NCBI GenBank assembly: GCA_965370555.1
Contig: CBDUVB010000055.1
Location: 1-9,808 of the forward strand
Length of the DNA stretch: 9,808 nucleotides
Source: JAJOKK01 sp965370555
GTDB taxonomy: Bacteria; Bipolaricaulota; Bipolaricaulia; UBA7950; UBA9294
Reading direction: 5' to 3'
Shown: positions 1-6,804 of the stretch, one piece after another
Layout: each line of letters starts with the position of its first letter
Position numbering within the stretch: the first letter of the stretch is position 1
The notes under the pieces: generated by a model
Database searches by the model: none
What the model was told of the DNA's origin: nothing
What the model saw: only the letters and a program-made list of their open reading frames with translations
Made by a program: the position numbers and the translations under genes

Positions 1-148
1 TTAGAGAAGTGGGGGGCTTCTTGGGGCTGTACTTCTCAACCATCAGTGTCATTGCAAAACGCGTCGCCGAGACGAAAAAACACCAAGAATGAAGGCCTGA
101 CCCCTATAGGTGTATAATGCACTTTTTACATTGGGTTTTGTCATCGTA
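1..148. other. Unassigned left edge
   Basis: No gene can be supported here. A 7-bp inverted repeat (GAGAAGT at 4-10, ACTTCTC at 31-37) has a 20-base loop and no T-tract, so I do not call it a terminator. A TATAAT at 113-118 has no usable -35 box 17 bp upstream on the plus strand. A minus-strand frame beginning with ATG near 53 stays open to the left edge, but it has no ribosome site and only about 17 codons are visible. Confidence 0.3.
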
Positions 149-1765
149 TCATCTGACCGGTTTTAGTTTGGTGAGGCGCCCTGCGGCGAGGAGATCCTTC
201 GTTCTCTTCTGCAGGTGGAACTTCTGGATCTTCCCGGACTGGGTCATCGGAAACTTGTCGACTATCGCCACGTAGCGGGGGACCTTGAAGTTCGCGATCT
301 CCCCAACACAGTAATCGACGATCTCCTGCGGGTCGATCGTCATCCCTTCGCGGGGAATGATGTAGGCAACGGCGACCTCTCCCATCACCTTATCTGGAAT
401 GCCGACGACGGAGACGTTCTGCACCTTGGGATGGGTGAACAGGTACTCCTCGATCTCGGCGGGGTAGACGTTGAACCCACCGGTGATCAACATATCCTTC
501 TTCCGACCGACAATCTTGACGTATCCTTCCTCGTCCATAGTTGCCAGGTCCCCAGAATAGAGCCAACCGTCTTTATCGATCGCTGTAGCGGTCTTATCGG
601 GCATCTTGTAGTAGCCGAGCATGACGTTGTACCCGCGGCAGGAGAGTTCGCCCGTCTCGTTTGTTGCAACAGACTGGCGATCGTCATCCGAGATCTTCAC
701 CTCGATCCCTGGAAGGGCCCTTCCGACCGTCTCCACCCGTCGCTCGATCGAGTCGTTGAACCGGGTCATCGTGATCACAGGCGAGGCCTCGGTAAGACCG
801 TAGGCGATGGAGACGTTGCAGTGAAGCTCCTCCAGCACTCCTTTCATCACCTCGACCGGGCAGGGGGCGCCGGCCATGATCCCTGTGCGGAGCGACGAGA
901 CGTCGTAGTTGGAGCCGTCTTCCTTCCCCTTTCGGTACTCTTCGAGTTCCAGCACGAACATCGTGGGAACGCCATAGAGGATTGAGACATGCTCCTTTTC
1001 GACAAGCTCAAGGGCTTCTTTTGCCTTGAAGATGGTCATCGGGACGATGCTCGCTCCCCAGGTGATCGATCCCATGATCCCCATCACGCAGCCGAAGCAG
1101 TGGAAGAACGGGACCGCAAGAAGGAAGACATCCTTTTCGGTTGTGTGTAAGACCCCGGTCACTTGTTTCGCGTTCTCGGCGATGTTGTGGTGGGAGAGCA
1201 TCGCTCCCTTTGGATTTCCCGTCGTTCCCGAGGTGTAGAGAATGAACACATTGTCCTGCGGATCGCAGAGTGCTTCGCGCTCGGCGAGCTTCTTATCACC
1301 GAGGTGAGCTGCACCAATATCCTCAACCTCGTTGAAGGAATGAGTATGGCGCCCTTTCTCCCCGGTAACGATGACATGCTTGAGGTTGGGAAGTTTATTG
1401 CGTACCTCGCTGATCATCGCACGGTAATCGATTCCGACGAACGTATCGACCATGAACAGTGTTGTCGCCTCGGAATTCTCAAGGATGTACTGTACCTCAT
1501 GGGATTTGTAGCGGGTGTTCATCGGAACGACGACCGCACCGATACGGGCGACAGCGAAGTAGGCGACGATCCACTCAGGGACATTCGGCATCCACAGGCC
1601 GACCTTGTCTTCCTTGGCCACTCCCAGTTCGATCAGCCCGCGGGCAACGCGGTCGACGCGAGCGTTCAGCTGCTCGTAGGTGAGGGAACAGTTCTCACCG
1701 ATGATGGCGTTCCGCTTCGGAAATTCGGCAGTGGTATTGGAAAGGACCTTGGACAGAGTTCTCAT
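149..1765 (-). CDS. AMP-forming fatty-acid/acyl-CoA synthetase
   Basis: This 538-residue protein is a full-length member of the ANL superfamily. It activates a carboxylic acid with ATP to an acyl-adenylate and then transfers the acyl group to CoA in the cytoplasm. Visible motifs, in order, are the phosphate-binding loop YTSGTTGNPKG (177-187), YGLTEAS (322-328), SGDLA with the ribose-binding Asp406, the hinge region GRKKD (420-424), and the C-terminal SGKIQK with the probable adenylation lysine Lys512. No signal peptide or membrane segment is seen. The start is supported by GAGGTGA on the minus strand a few bases upstream of the ATG. Motif layout and length fit medium/long-chain acyl-CoA ligases, but chain length cannot be read from sequence. 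It diverges from the AOR gene, so a role in supplying or removing acids made by that enzyme is an inference. Confidence 0.93.
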   Translation of the reverse strand: MRTLSKVLSNTTAEFPKRNAIIGENCSLTYEQLNARVDRVARGLIELGVAKEDKVGLWMPNVPEWIVAYFAVARIGAVVVPMNTRYKSHEVQYILENSEATTLFMVDTFVGIDYRAMISEVRNKLPNLKHVIVTGEKGRHTHSFNEVEDIGAAHLGDKKLAEREALCDPQDNVFILYTSGTTGNPKGAMLSHHNIAENAKQVTGVLHTTEKDVFLLAVPFFHCFGCVMGIMGSITWGASIVPMTIFKAKEALELVEKEHVSILYGVPTMFVLELEEYRKGKEDGSNYDVSSLRTGIMAGAPCPVEVMKGVLEELHCNVSIAYGLTEASPVITMTRFNDSIERRVETVGRALPGIEVKISDDDRQSVATNETGELSCRGYNVMLGYYKMPDKTATAIDKDGWLYSGDLATMDEEGYVKIVGRKKDMLITGGFNVYPAEIEEYLFTHPKVQNVSVVGIPDKVMGEVAVAYIIPREGMTIDPQEIVDYCVGEIANFKVPRYVAIVDKFPMTQSGKIQKFHLQKRTKDLLAAGRLTKLKPVR

Positions 1766-1802
1766 TGCTTCACCTCAGGGATTGGGGTATCGTGATAGGG
1801 AG

Positions 1803-1831
1803 ATTATCTAGAAAGCGGCGGCAATGAGCAA
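1803..1831 (-). promoter_or_regulatory. Candidate sigma70-type promoter of the acyl-CoA synthetase
   Basis: Read on the minus strand there is TTGCTC (1826-1831), a 17-bp spacer and GATAAT (1803-1808), placing a start site near 1796 and about 30 bases upstream of the ATG at 1765. For the divergent AOR gene a TACAAT lies at 1856-1861, but its -35 region is poor, so I do not list it as a separate promoter. Confidence 0.4.
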
Positions 1832-1879
1832 CTGGTCCTCGGTCGCCTTCACACCTACAATAGAGAAAAAAGAGGGGGC

Positions 1880-3727
1880 ATGACGATGCACGGTGGCTAC
1901 GGCAGATACCTGGACGTCGATCTAACTGCGGGAAAGATCACCGACTACGAGATCCCGGAAAGGTGGCGAACGCTTTACTTAGGCGGCCGTGGGATCGCAG
2001 GGCGGATCCTGCTCGAAGAGCTGACCGGAAGAGAAGATCCGCTCTCAGCGGAGAACATCCTCATCTTTGCCACCGGACCGTTCCAGGGGACAGGACTCCT
2101 CGGGGCAGGGCGACACGTGGTGATGGGCCTCTCCCCAAAGACGGGCTCTGTCGCCGACTCGTATGTGGGCGGATTCTTCGGTCACGAGCTGGGTAGGAGC
2201 GGTTACGATGGGATCATCCTGCGTGGCGCAGCCACAGAGCCAGTATATCTGACGCTTCTGAATGCTAGAGGAGAGATTCGTCCCGCCGCCGACCTGTGGG
2301 GGAAGGGGACCGGGGAGACTGAGAGAATCCTCTTGGAGCGCCACCCGCGAGGGCGCATCGCTTCGATCGGGATCGCCGGGGAGAACAAGGTGCAGATGGC
2401 GTGCATCATCCACGACCGCTCCCGTTCCGCTGGTCGTCCCGGCCTCGGCGCGGTGATGGGAGCAAAGGGGCTCAAGGCGATCGTCGTTCATGGGGATAGG
2501 GAGAAGCCACTCTACGATCGCGAACGGTTCAATAAGGAACGGGCCGCGTACGCAAAATCCGTCTACGACGAAGGAATGAAGCGCTTCGGCGAGTACGGGA
2601 CCGCGGGCGGGGTGACATGGCTCTCCGAGATGGGGATCCTCCCTACGAAGAATTTCCAAGAAGGGACCTTCGATCAGGCGGAGGCGATCGGTGGAGAGCG
2701 GCTGCACGACACGATTCTCGTCGATCGGGAGAGCTGCGCCGGTTGCCCGATCCGTTGCAAGCGCGCGGTGAAGACATCCTTTGCCGGACGCGATGTCACG
2801 CCAGAGTTCGGCGGGCCGGAGTACGAGACGATCGGGGCCTTCGGTTCGCTCTGCTTGAACGACAATCTCGACGCGATCGCCCTAGCGAATCAACTGTGTA
2901 ACGACTACGGGATCGATACCATCTCCGCTGGCGTGGCCGCTGCGTTCCTGATGGAGGCATCGGAGAAGGGGCTGATCGATGAGAAGATAGGCTGGGGCGA
3001 CGGGGAGGCGATCATCAGGTTGATCGACCAGATCGCACATCGTGAGGGGATCGGTGAGCAAATCGCCGATGGTCTGGAGCTTTACGCGCGTGAACTCGGC
3101 GCCGACTTCGCGATGACGATCAAAGGAGTGGAACTCCCGATGCACGAGCCGCGCGGGAAGCAGGGGTTGGGGATCTCCTATGCCACCAGCCCACGCGGGG
3201 CGACGCACCTTGAAGGGTTGCACGATACGATGCTCTCAGGCGATGCTCCCACCCCGGAACTTGGTGTCGATCACGCCTACGATCGGTTCACCCTCGCCGA
3301 CAAACCGAAGATTGCCAAGATCTACGAGGACCTGCGCTCGTTTGAGAACTCCCTCATCCTCTGTGTATTCACGGTGCGCGAGACCGGGGAGAAGTACACC
3401 TTGCCGCAGATTCGTTCCCTTCTCGAGGCGGCGACAGGGATCGCCCTCTCCCCGCAGGAGATGCTCAAAGTGGGAGAGCGTAACTACGCGCTCTTACGGA
3501 TGCACGCGGCCCGTGCCGGGTACACCATGGAGGACGACGGGCTCCCCGCGCGGTTCTCCCAGCCCCTTCCTCGTGGGGCTAGTGCCGATCATCCGATCGA
3601 TCCGGAAGCGATGCAGACGGCTATTGCGACGATCTACGGAGCACGCGGGTACGACAGCGTCGGCCCGACTGACGAGACGCTCCGCAAGCTTGGGATGGAT
3701 GACTGCATCGGAAAGATCAAGAGGTGA
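1880..3727 (+). CDS. Aldehyde ferredoxin oxidoreductase (AOR family)
   Basis: This 615-residue protein is a full-length member of the tungsten/molybdenum AOR family, whose members oxidise aldehydes to acids with ferredoxin or run the reverse reduction. The N-terminal domain opens with GGYGRYLDVDLTAG and continues through RHVVMGLSPKTG and GGFFGHELGRSGYDG, as in family pterin-binding domains. The [4Fe-4S] cluster ligands are visible as C286-x2-C289-x3-C293 plus C495. A DxxGID motif begins at Asp342. Where family members usually show D-x-x-G-L-C around the last cysteine, this one reads ENSLILC, a variant that may mark a subfamily. ATG 1886 (MHGGYGRYL) fits the family N-terminus and the AGAGGGGG ribosome site (1871-1878) at least as well as ATG 1880. 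mobB follows six bases after the stop. Family assignment is secure; substrate and metal (W or Mo) are not determined. Confidence 0.94.
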   Translation: MTMHGGYGRYLDVDLTAGKITDYEIPERWRTLYLGGRGIAGRILLEELTGREDPLSAENILIFATGPFQGTGLLGAGRHVVMGLSPKTGSVADSYVGGFFGHELGRSGYDGIILRGAATEPVYLTLLNARGEIRPAADLWGKGTGETERILLERHPRGRIASIGIAGENKVQMACIIHDRSRSAGRPGLGAVMGAKGLKAIVVHGDREKPLYDRERFNKERAAYAKSVYDEGMKRFGEYGTAGGVTWLSEMGILPTKNFQEGTFDQAEAIGGERLHDTILVDRESCAGCPIRCKRAVKTSFAGRDVTPEFGGPEYETIGAFGSLCLNDNLDAIALANQLCNDYGIDTISAGVAAAFLMEASEKGLIDEKIGWGDGEAIIRLIDQIAHREGIGEQIADGLELYARELGADFAMTIKGVELPMHEPRGKQGLGISYATSPRGATHLEGLHDTMLSGDAPTPELGVDHAYDRFTLADKPKIAKIYEDLRSFENSLILCVFTVRETGEKYTLPQIRSLLEAATGIALSPQEMLKVGERNYALLRMHAARAGYTMEDDGLPARFSQPLPRGASADHPIDPEAMQTAIATIYGARGYDSVGPTDETLRKLGMDDCIGKIKR

Positions 3728-3733
3728 TCGAGG

Positions 3734-4228
3734 ATGGTTACAGTCGTTGCGTTCATCGGTCACCATGAAAGCGGGAAGACGACGCTCCTTACACGATTGA
3801 TCCCCATGCTGGTCGAACGAGGCTATCGTGTGGGGACGGTTAAGCACGCTCCGCATGAGAAGGAGCTTGATCACCCTGACAAGGACAGCTCTCGCCACCG
3901 TGCAGCCGGGGCCGACCAGACCCTTGTCGTCGGGGAGACGGGTTACGCCCTCTTCTGGGAGGACGTGACCGACGAGCCGATCGAACAGGTGATCGAACGG
4001 CTCTTCCCGGAATACGACATCGTCCTTGCTGAGGGATTTAAGCACGGACCATTCCCCAAGATAGAAGTCTACCGCCACCTGGATACGCGGGCAGAGCCGC
4101 TCGCCGGCGAGATCGACGTAGTTGCGGTGATCACCAAGGAACACGTTGCTCTTCCCGACGGAGTGAAGATCCTCTCCCCCCGCCACCTAGAGAAGATCGC
4201 CGATTTTCTCGAAGAAAAATTCCTGTAG
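3734..4228 (+). CDS. mobB: Molybdopterin-guanine dinucleotide biosynthesis protein MobB
   Basis: This 164-residue protein is a P-loop GTPase adaptor of molybdenum/tungsten cofactor maturation. The Walker A motif GHHESGKT spans residues 9-16, followed by VKHAPHE (36-42) and the family signature AEGFKHGPFPKIEVYR (99-114). The length matches stand-alone MobB. Its ribosome site AGAGGT (3720-3725) overlaps the AOR stop codon and sits eight bases from the ATG, so the two genes are probably translated from one message. Classical AOR enzymes carry a bis-pterin cofactor without nucleotide. MobB here may therefore mean a nucleotide form is used, or that it serves other enzymes elsewhere in the genome; that is inference. 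No terminator is evident after the stop. The 5-bp hairpin at 4259-4270 is too weak. Confidence 0.92.
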   Translation: MVTVVAFIGHHESGKTTLLTRLIPMLVERGYRVGTVKHAPHEKELDHPDKDSSRHRAAGADQTLVVGETGYALFWEDVTDEPIEQVIERLFPEYDIVLAEGFKHGPFPKIEVYRHLDTRAEPLAGEIDVVAVITKEHVALPDGVKILSPRHLEKIADFLEEKFL

Positions 4229-4314
4229 CAGCGCAGCGAATGTAGAGTCCTTTCTATACCCTCAAGAGGGCATTCAGATACACGTATACCAGGTTTTGGT
4301 TGCTTCTCCATTGC

Positions 4315-4416
4315 ACCTAGGTGCTGCTGGTACTTGGGTAGCACTGATTTCCGTTTGCGCAAGAAGGTAGCATAACCTTCCAGCACCGTTTTCAGTTTCT
4401 TTCCAACCTCGCTCAT
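4315..4416 (-). pseudogene. Integron-integrase N-terminal remnant, copy A
   Basis: A minus-strand reading frame starting at the ATG at 4416 gives about 34 residues that look like the N-terminus of an integron-type tyrosine recombinase, including VLEGYATFLRKR and then LPKYQQHLG, the type of segment that leads into the core-binding domain. After this the frame continues into sequence I cannot align to any integrase and then runs antisense to mobB. The catalytic domain (R-H-R-Y) is absent from the window. The position, divergent from a plus-strand promoter and core site, is exactly that of intI in integrons and is the stronger part of the argument. A related remnant occurs at 6568-6665. A short unrelated ORF sharing this N-terminal module cannot be excluded. 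Confidence 0.5.
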
Positions 4417-4429
4417 ATTCAGACCCCAG

Positions 4430-4457
4430 ATTATGTACAATCTCCACAACTCGCCAA
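4430..4457 (-). promoter_or_regulatory. Candidate integrase promoter, copy A
   Basis: On the minus strand there is TTGGCG (4452-4457), 16 bp, and CATAAT (4430-4435) just upstream of the remnant's ATG at 4416. The same arrangement is kept in copy B (6679-6706). The -10 box lies very near the start codon, leaving only a few bases of leader, which weakens the call. No LexA box was recognised. Confidence 0.3.
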
Positions 4458-4517
4458 TTCTAGTCTTATGTTAACCGATGAACGGATTCTGATCAGACGT
4501 CTTCTTCAGGTCTCCTC

Positions 4518-4546
4518 TTGACAGTACAGGAACGGAGTCATAGAAT
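4518..4546 (+). promoter_or_regulatory. Cassette promoter (Pc-like), copy A
   Basis: TTGACA (4518-4523), an exact 17-bp spacer and TAGAAT (4541-4546) make a near-consensus sigma70 promoter pointing into the cassettes. It lies 57 bases upstream of the attI-like core site and is duplicated at the same distance in copy B. Position and direction match the Pc promoter of integrons. Confidence 0.8.
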
Positions 4547-4553
4547 GCGCAAC

Positions 4554-4610
4554 GTTGGGAGCCTGATTTCCTGGCAAGAGGGAGATTTTGGGTAGAATAA
4601 TGAGTTGGGC
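4554..4610 (+). other. attI-like recombination site, copy A
   Basis: The core site GTTGGGC (4604-4610) fits the integron consensus GTTRRRY and lies exactly where copies A and B stop matching, so the first cassette joins after its G. A second GTTGGGA at 4554-4560 could be an accessory integrase-binding repeat like those of attI1. This assignment rests on position and consensus, not on a stem-loop, because attI sites lack one. Confidence 0.7.
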
Positions 4611-4630
4611 CTTCGCAAGGTGCTGTGCAA

Positions 4631-5524
4631 ATGAAAAGGAAGAAAATCCCGGCTGACACTGAGATGCAAGTGCTGACATCGTCGCGGCGGCGTTGTTGTA
4701 TCTGCTTTGGACTTTTCAGAGATGTCCAAGTGAAGGCCGGCCAGATTGCGCACCTCGATCGTGACAACGCTAACGCAGCATTGGACAACTTGGCTTTCCT
4801 GTGCTTTGAGCACCATGACCGCTATGATTCCAGGACCAGTCAGTCCAAGAACTTCAGCATTGCCGAGGTGAAGGCCTACCGAGACGAGTTGTATCAAGGT
4901 GTTCTGCCGCTTTTGGAGAAGAGTCTCGCTCAGCATTCACCTCCGCCGCCAGTGCCTGCTTCGCCCGACTACCAAACGCACAAGGCCGATGAGCAGAAGC
5001 AGATCCTTAAAGAGCTACTCGCAGACCGCGGCCCCGTAAATAGTATCACATACTTGGCGCATCATCTAAGGGTGACAACTGCGCTTGCAGATCAGTTGCT
5101 TTACGAACTTGCACTGCAGGGAGCTGTCCGAATCGATAGAGAGAAAGGAAGCCCGAGAAAGACCTACTCTCTGGCAGCGTCTATCGAAAACCGTCTCATC
5201 GACACCTTCTTTGCATCTCTCCAGGGCGAAGTTTCTGTTGAGAGAAGACACATTCGGCAGCGCAACTACGATCTAGACGCGCTTATAGAAACATCATCTG
5301 GTGTCACGTATGCAATCGAAACAACGTTTGCTCGAGATCGGATAACCCTTAGTGCAATCAAGTCACGAATTGAGAGGCTTGAGAAGGCCATGACCGCCAT
5401 GGGTTTGCACGGCGCGACCAGTGTTTTGCTTATTGGCATCGCGGAGAAAACTGTACGTGACAAAGTAGATATCAAACAGATAGAGCAACGGGGCGTTTTG
5501 GTAAGGTTTATTGAGGTGCCATAA
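4631..5524 (+). CDS. HNH-domain protein with winged-helix middle and unassigned C-terminal domain (cassette A1)
   Basis: The 297-residue product begins with an HNH-type zinc/nuclease module: Cys22/Cys25, QIAHLD with His41, DNLAFLC with Asn53 and Cys58, then EHHDRYDS. Residues about 120-170 look like a winged-helix domain with GPVNSITYLAHHLRVT as the helix-turn-helix. The C-terminal part (about 205-297) alternates strands and helices. It contains YDLDALIE followed by YAIETTF, which resembles a PD-(D/E)xK core but shows E-x-T instead of E-x-K, so that domain may be degenerate or a different fold. ATG 4631 was chosen because AAGGTG (4618-4623) precedes it at seven bases; a GTG at 4625 is too close. 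It lies directly behind the platform-A promoter and its stop is three bases from attC1. A nuclease or defence role is plausible but not shown. Confidence 0.85.
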   Translation: MKRKKIPADTEMQVLTSSRRRCCICFGLFRDVQVKAGQIAHLDRDNANAALDNLAFLCFEHHDRYDSRTSQSKNFSIAEVKAYRDELYQGVLPLLEKSLAQHSPPPPVPASPDYQTHKADEQKQILKELLADRGPVNSITYLAHHLRVTTALADQLLYELALQGAVRIDREKGSPRKTYSLAASIENRLIDTFFASLQGEVSVERRHIRQRNYDLDALIETSSGVTYAIETTFARDRITLSAIKSRIERLEKAMTAMGLHGATSVLLIGIAEKTVRDKVDIKQIEQRGVLVRFIEVP

Positions 5525-5527
5525 CTG

Positions 5528-5599
5528 GCCCAACATCAAAATACACCTGATCGGCTACAGCCTACGGCTTCCGCCGTCAGGTGATTTTGGGCGTTAGGC
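5528..5599 (+). other. attC site 1 (72 bp)
   Basis: R'' GCCCAAC (5528-5534, RYYYAAC) and R' GTTAGGC (5593-5599, GTTRRRY) bracket an imperfect palindrome. The inner arms pair AAAAT-CACCTGA with TCAGGTG-ATTTT and leave one unpaired A on the left arm. This is the textbook folded attC structure, and it ends cassette A1. Confidence 0.92.
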
Positions 5600-5606
5600 G
5601 GATTAG

Positions 5607-6062
5607 ATGATGGACATCGAAGGTAAAGAGAACACAGCAAAATGCCACGCAGGATCCGCGGCGGCGATGATCGAGGCTGTGCGGCGGTGGGCAGAGCGCC
5701 GCGATGATATTCGGGCTCTGGCACTGGTCGGATCGTATGCTCGCGGCGACGCACGAGCGGATTCAGACATCGACCTCGTGCTGCTGTGTTCGGATCCGGC
5801 CGGCTACATTCGACAGATGGGCTGGGTCTCGACCTTCGGGGACGTGGTGCGTTCCCAAGTTGAGGACTGGGGCAAGGTCCAATCGGTGCGCGTGCTCTAC
5901 CGAACTGGAACAGAGGTCGAGTTCGGCATAACGGGACTCGACTGGGCTGCTGTTCCACCTGACAGCGGGACGTCGGATGTCCTTAAGAAGGGAAGCTCGA
6001 TCCTGCTCGATCGAGATGCGTTGCTCAGCCGAGTAATGCAGGTCGTACGTGGAGCCGGCTAA
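5607..6062 (+). CDS. Small MNT-type nucleotidyltransferase (cassette A2)
   Basis: The 151-residue protein belongs to the polymerase-beta-like nucleotidyltransferase superfamily. The signature GSYARGDARADSDIDL (42-57) gives the GS-x10-D-x-D pattern with Asp54 and Asp56 as metal ligands; Glu105 in TEVEFGI is a candidate third acidic residue. This pattern is shared by minimal MNT antitoxins, which AMPylate HEPN toxins, and by aminoglycoside nucleotidyltransferases such as the cassette-borne ANT(2'') enzymes, so the substrate is open. ATG 5607 and ATG 5610 are both possible. The only ribosome-like sequence, AGGCGG (5596-5601), is partly built from the R' end of attC1. The TAA stop lies inside the R'' box of attC2, so the recombination site defines the C-terminus. 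No HEPN partner is adjacent; a HEPN-like gene lies in the second array. Confidence 0.88.
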   Translation: MMDIEGKENTAKCHAGSAAAMIEAVRRWAERRDDIRALALVGSYARGDARADSDIDLVLLCSDPAGYIRQMGWVSTFGDVVRSQVEDWGKVQSVRVLYRTGTEVEFGITGLDWAAVPPDSGTSDVLKKGSSILLDRDALLSRVMQVVRGAG

Positions 6063-6157
6063 CAAGCGCTTGCAGCCGACGGATCGGCGCTGTCACGATC
6101 CTGGCAGAGCCAGGCCCGCGCCATCACCGCCCGCGACTGAAGCGCCGAACGTTAGCC
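6057..6157 (+). other. attC site 2 (101 bp)
   Basis: R'' GGCTAAC (6057-6063) and R' GTTAGCC (6151-6157) are perfectly complementary. The inner arms pair GCGCTTGCAG with the reverse complement of CTGAAGCGC, leaving one unpaired G. The reading frame through it gives ANKRLQPT, a peptide often produced when attC sites are translated. It ends cassette A2. Confidence 0.9.
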
Positions 6158-6293
6158 TGCCGCTGGTCGTGCCGAGTGATGCCGTCAAATCTCGTTGTTC
6201 AAAAGCTGGCGATGATGTGTTACAGGTCTACCTGATGGAGTGAACGATTCCAGCCAGCAAAGCCGTAAGTAATAGAAAAGAAGGAGAAAAAGA

Positions 6294-6476
6294 ATGAAAT
6301 ACCGAGTTCATCGTCTAGAAGTTAAAAAGGATACGGCTCAAGAGAAGTTAGAGCGTTTCTTGAACCAACTGGAAGGAGAAGTCCTGGCGATAGTTCCGTA
6401 TGTTACTCCAACATTTCAAGGCATGGGTGCTACATCCAAAGTTGACTTTCTACTCATTGTGGAAAAAGTCGAATAG
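6294..6476 (+). CDS. Small hypothetical protein, DUF4177-like (cassette A3)
   Basis: This 60-residue soluble protein has a strong ribosome site, AAGGAG (6281-6286), seven bases before the ATG. It begins MKYRVHRLEVKK and ends KVDFLLIVEKVE, with a central helix-like stretch and VLAIVPYVTPT. A short beta-alpha-beta-beta layout closing on a hydrophobic strand is reminiscent of DUF4177-type small proteins; that resemblance is by eye and function is unknown. It is separated from attC2 by a 136-base leader with no other supportable gene. No convincing attC follows it. The next identifiable sequence is the integrase remnant of platform B, so the cassette may have lost its own recombination site. Confidence 0.7.
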   Translation: MKYRVHRLEVKKDTAQEKLERFLNQLEGEVLAIVPYVTPTFQGMGATSKVDFLLIVEKVE

Positions 6477-6567
6477 CTTTTGCCGGAACGATCATAAGAA
6501 CACGCTGATATGGCAGTTAGGAAAGTCGGTGCGATTGATGATAAGCCCAGAGAGTCGCATCAGTCGT

Positions 6568-6665
6568 AATGCTCGCCTGGTCGAAGGGCAGGCTAACATC
6601 CTCTCTCGCAGGAAGCTGGCGTAACCCTCCAGCACCGACTCAAGAGCCTTGTCAACTTTGGCCAT
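6568..6665 (-). pseudogene. Integron-integrase N-terminal remnant, copy B
   Basis: From the ATG at 6665 the minus strand encodes MAKVDKALESVLEGYASFLRER, clearly related to copy A. Beyond that the alignment to copy A can be continued (LPFDQASI against LPKYQQHL) only by shifting the frame by one base, so this copy carries a frameshift as well as a truncation. Everything after about residue 33 is missing. No catalytic residues of a tyrosine recombinase are encoded here. Confidence 0.5.
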
Positions 6666-6678
6666 ATTTCGATCCCTG

Positions 6679-6706
6679 ATTATTAACAATCTCCATAACT
6701 CGCCAA
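6679..6706 (-). promoter_or_regulatory. Candidate integrase promoter, copy B
   Basis: On the minus strand there is TTGGCG (6701-6706), 16 bp, and AATAAT (6679-6684), the counterpart of the copy-A element. It now faces only a broken reading frame. Confidence 0.3.
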
Positions 6707-6768
6707 TTCTGGTGTTATGTTAACCCCGATGAACTGATCCCGATCAGACGTCTTCTTCAGGTCTCCTC

Positions 6769-6797
6769 TTGACAGTACAGGGATGGAGTCATAGAAT
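6769..6797 (+). promoter_or_regulatory. Cassette promoter (Pc-like), copy B
   Basis: TTGACA (6769-6774), 17 bp and TAGAAT (6792-6797) are unchanged from copy A, although spacer bases differ. The distance to the core site is also unchanged at 57 bases. Retention of both hexamers amid drift elsewhere suggests the promoter is still used. Confidence 0.8.
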
Positions 6798-6804
6798 GCG
6801 TAAC

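Larger units (their letters stand above)
4357..4610 (+). repeat. Integron platform repeat, copy A
   Basis: This roughly 254-bp unit recurs as a direct repeat at 6606-6861. It holds the start of the integrase remnant, both promoters and the attI-like site. Identity is high but imperfect. The longest identical block is 40 bp (4491-4530 here, 6742-6781 in copy B), covering the -35 box. The similarity stops at the cassette junction, as expected if different cassettes were integrated behind each copy. Confidence 0.9.

Noticed and set aside
215..985. Long plus-strand frame inside the acyl-CoA synthetase gene
   Set aside because: It is antisense to a clearly conserved enzyme, has no ribosome site or recognisable domain, and is a normal by-product of GC-rich coding sequence. 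The same applies to 1163-1795.
2045..2707. Long minus-strand frame inside the AOR gene
   Set aside because: Antisense shadow of a full-length AOR. The same applies to 3180-3800 and 3494-4186.
4259..4270. Hairpin CCCTCAAGAGGG after mobB as a terminator
   Set aside because: Only five base pairs with a two-base loop and no T-tract.
5536..5958. Minus-strand 140-codon frame opposite the nucleotidyltransferase
   Set aside because: Proline/arginine-rich, without motifs, and covers attC1 and the nucleotidyltransferase, both well supported on the plus strand.
6179..6235. Short peptide MPSNLVVQKL resembling the start of type I restriction HsdM proteins
   Set aside because: Only about ten residues match and the frame stops after 18 codons. 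It could be a fragment but cannot be distinguished from chance.
6049..6243. Plus-strand 64-codon frame after the nucleotidyltransferase
   Set aside because: Its start peptide ANKRLQPT is translated attC2; there is no ribosome site, and the tail has no recognisable domain.
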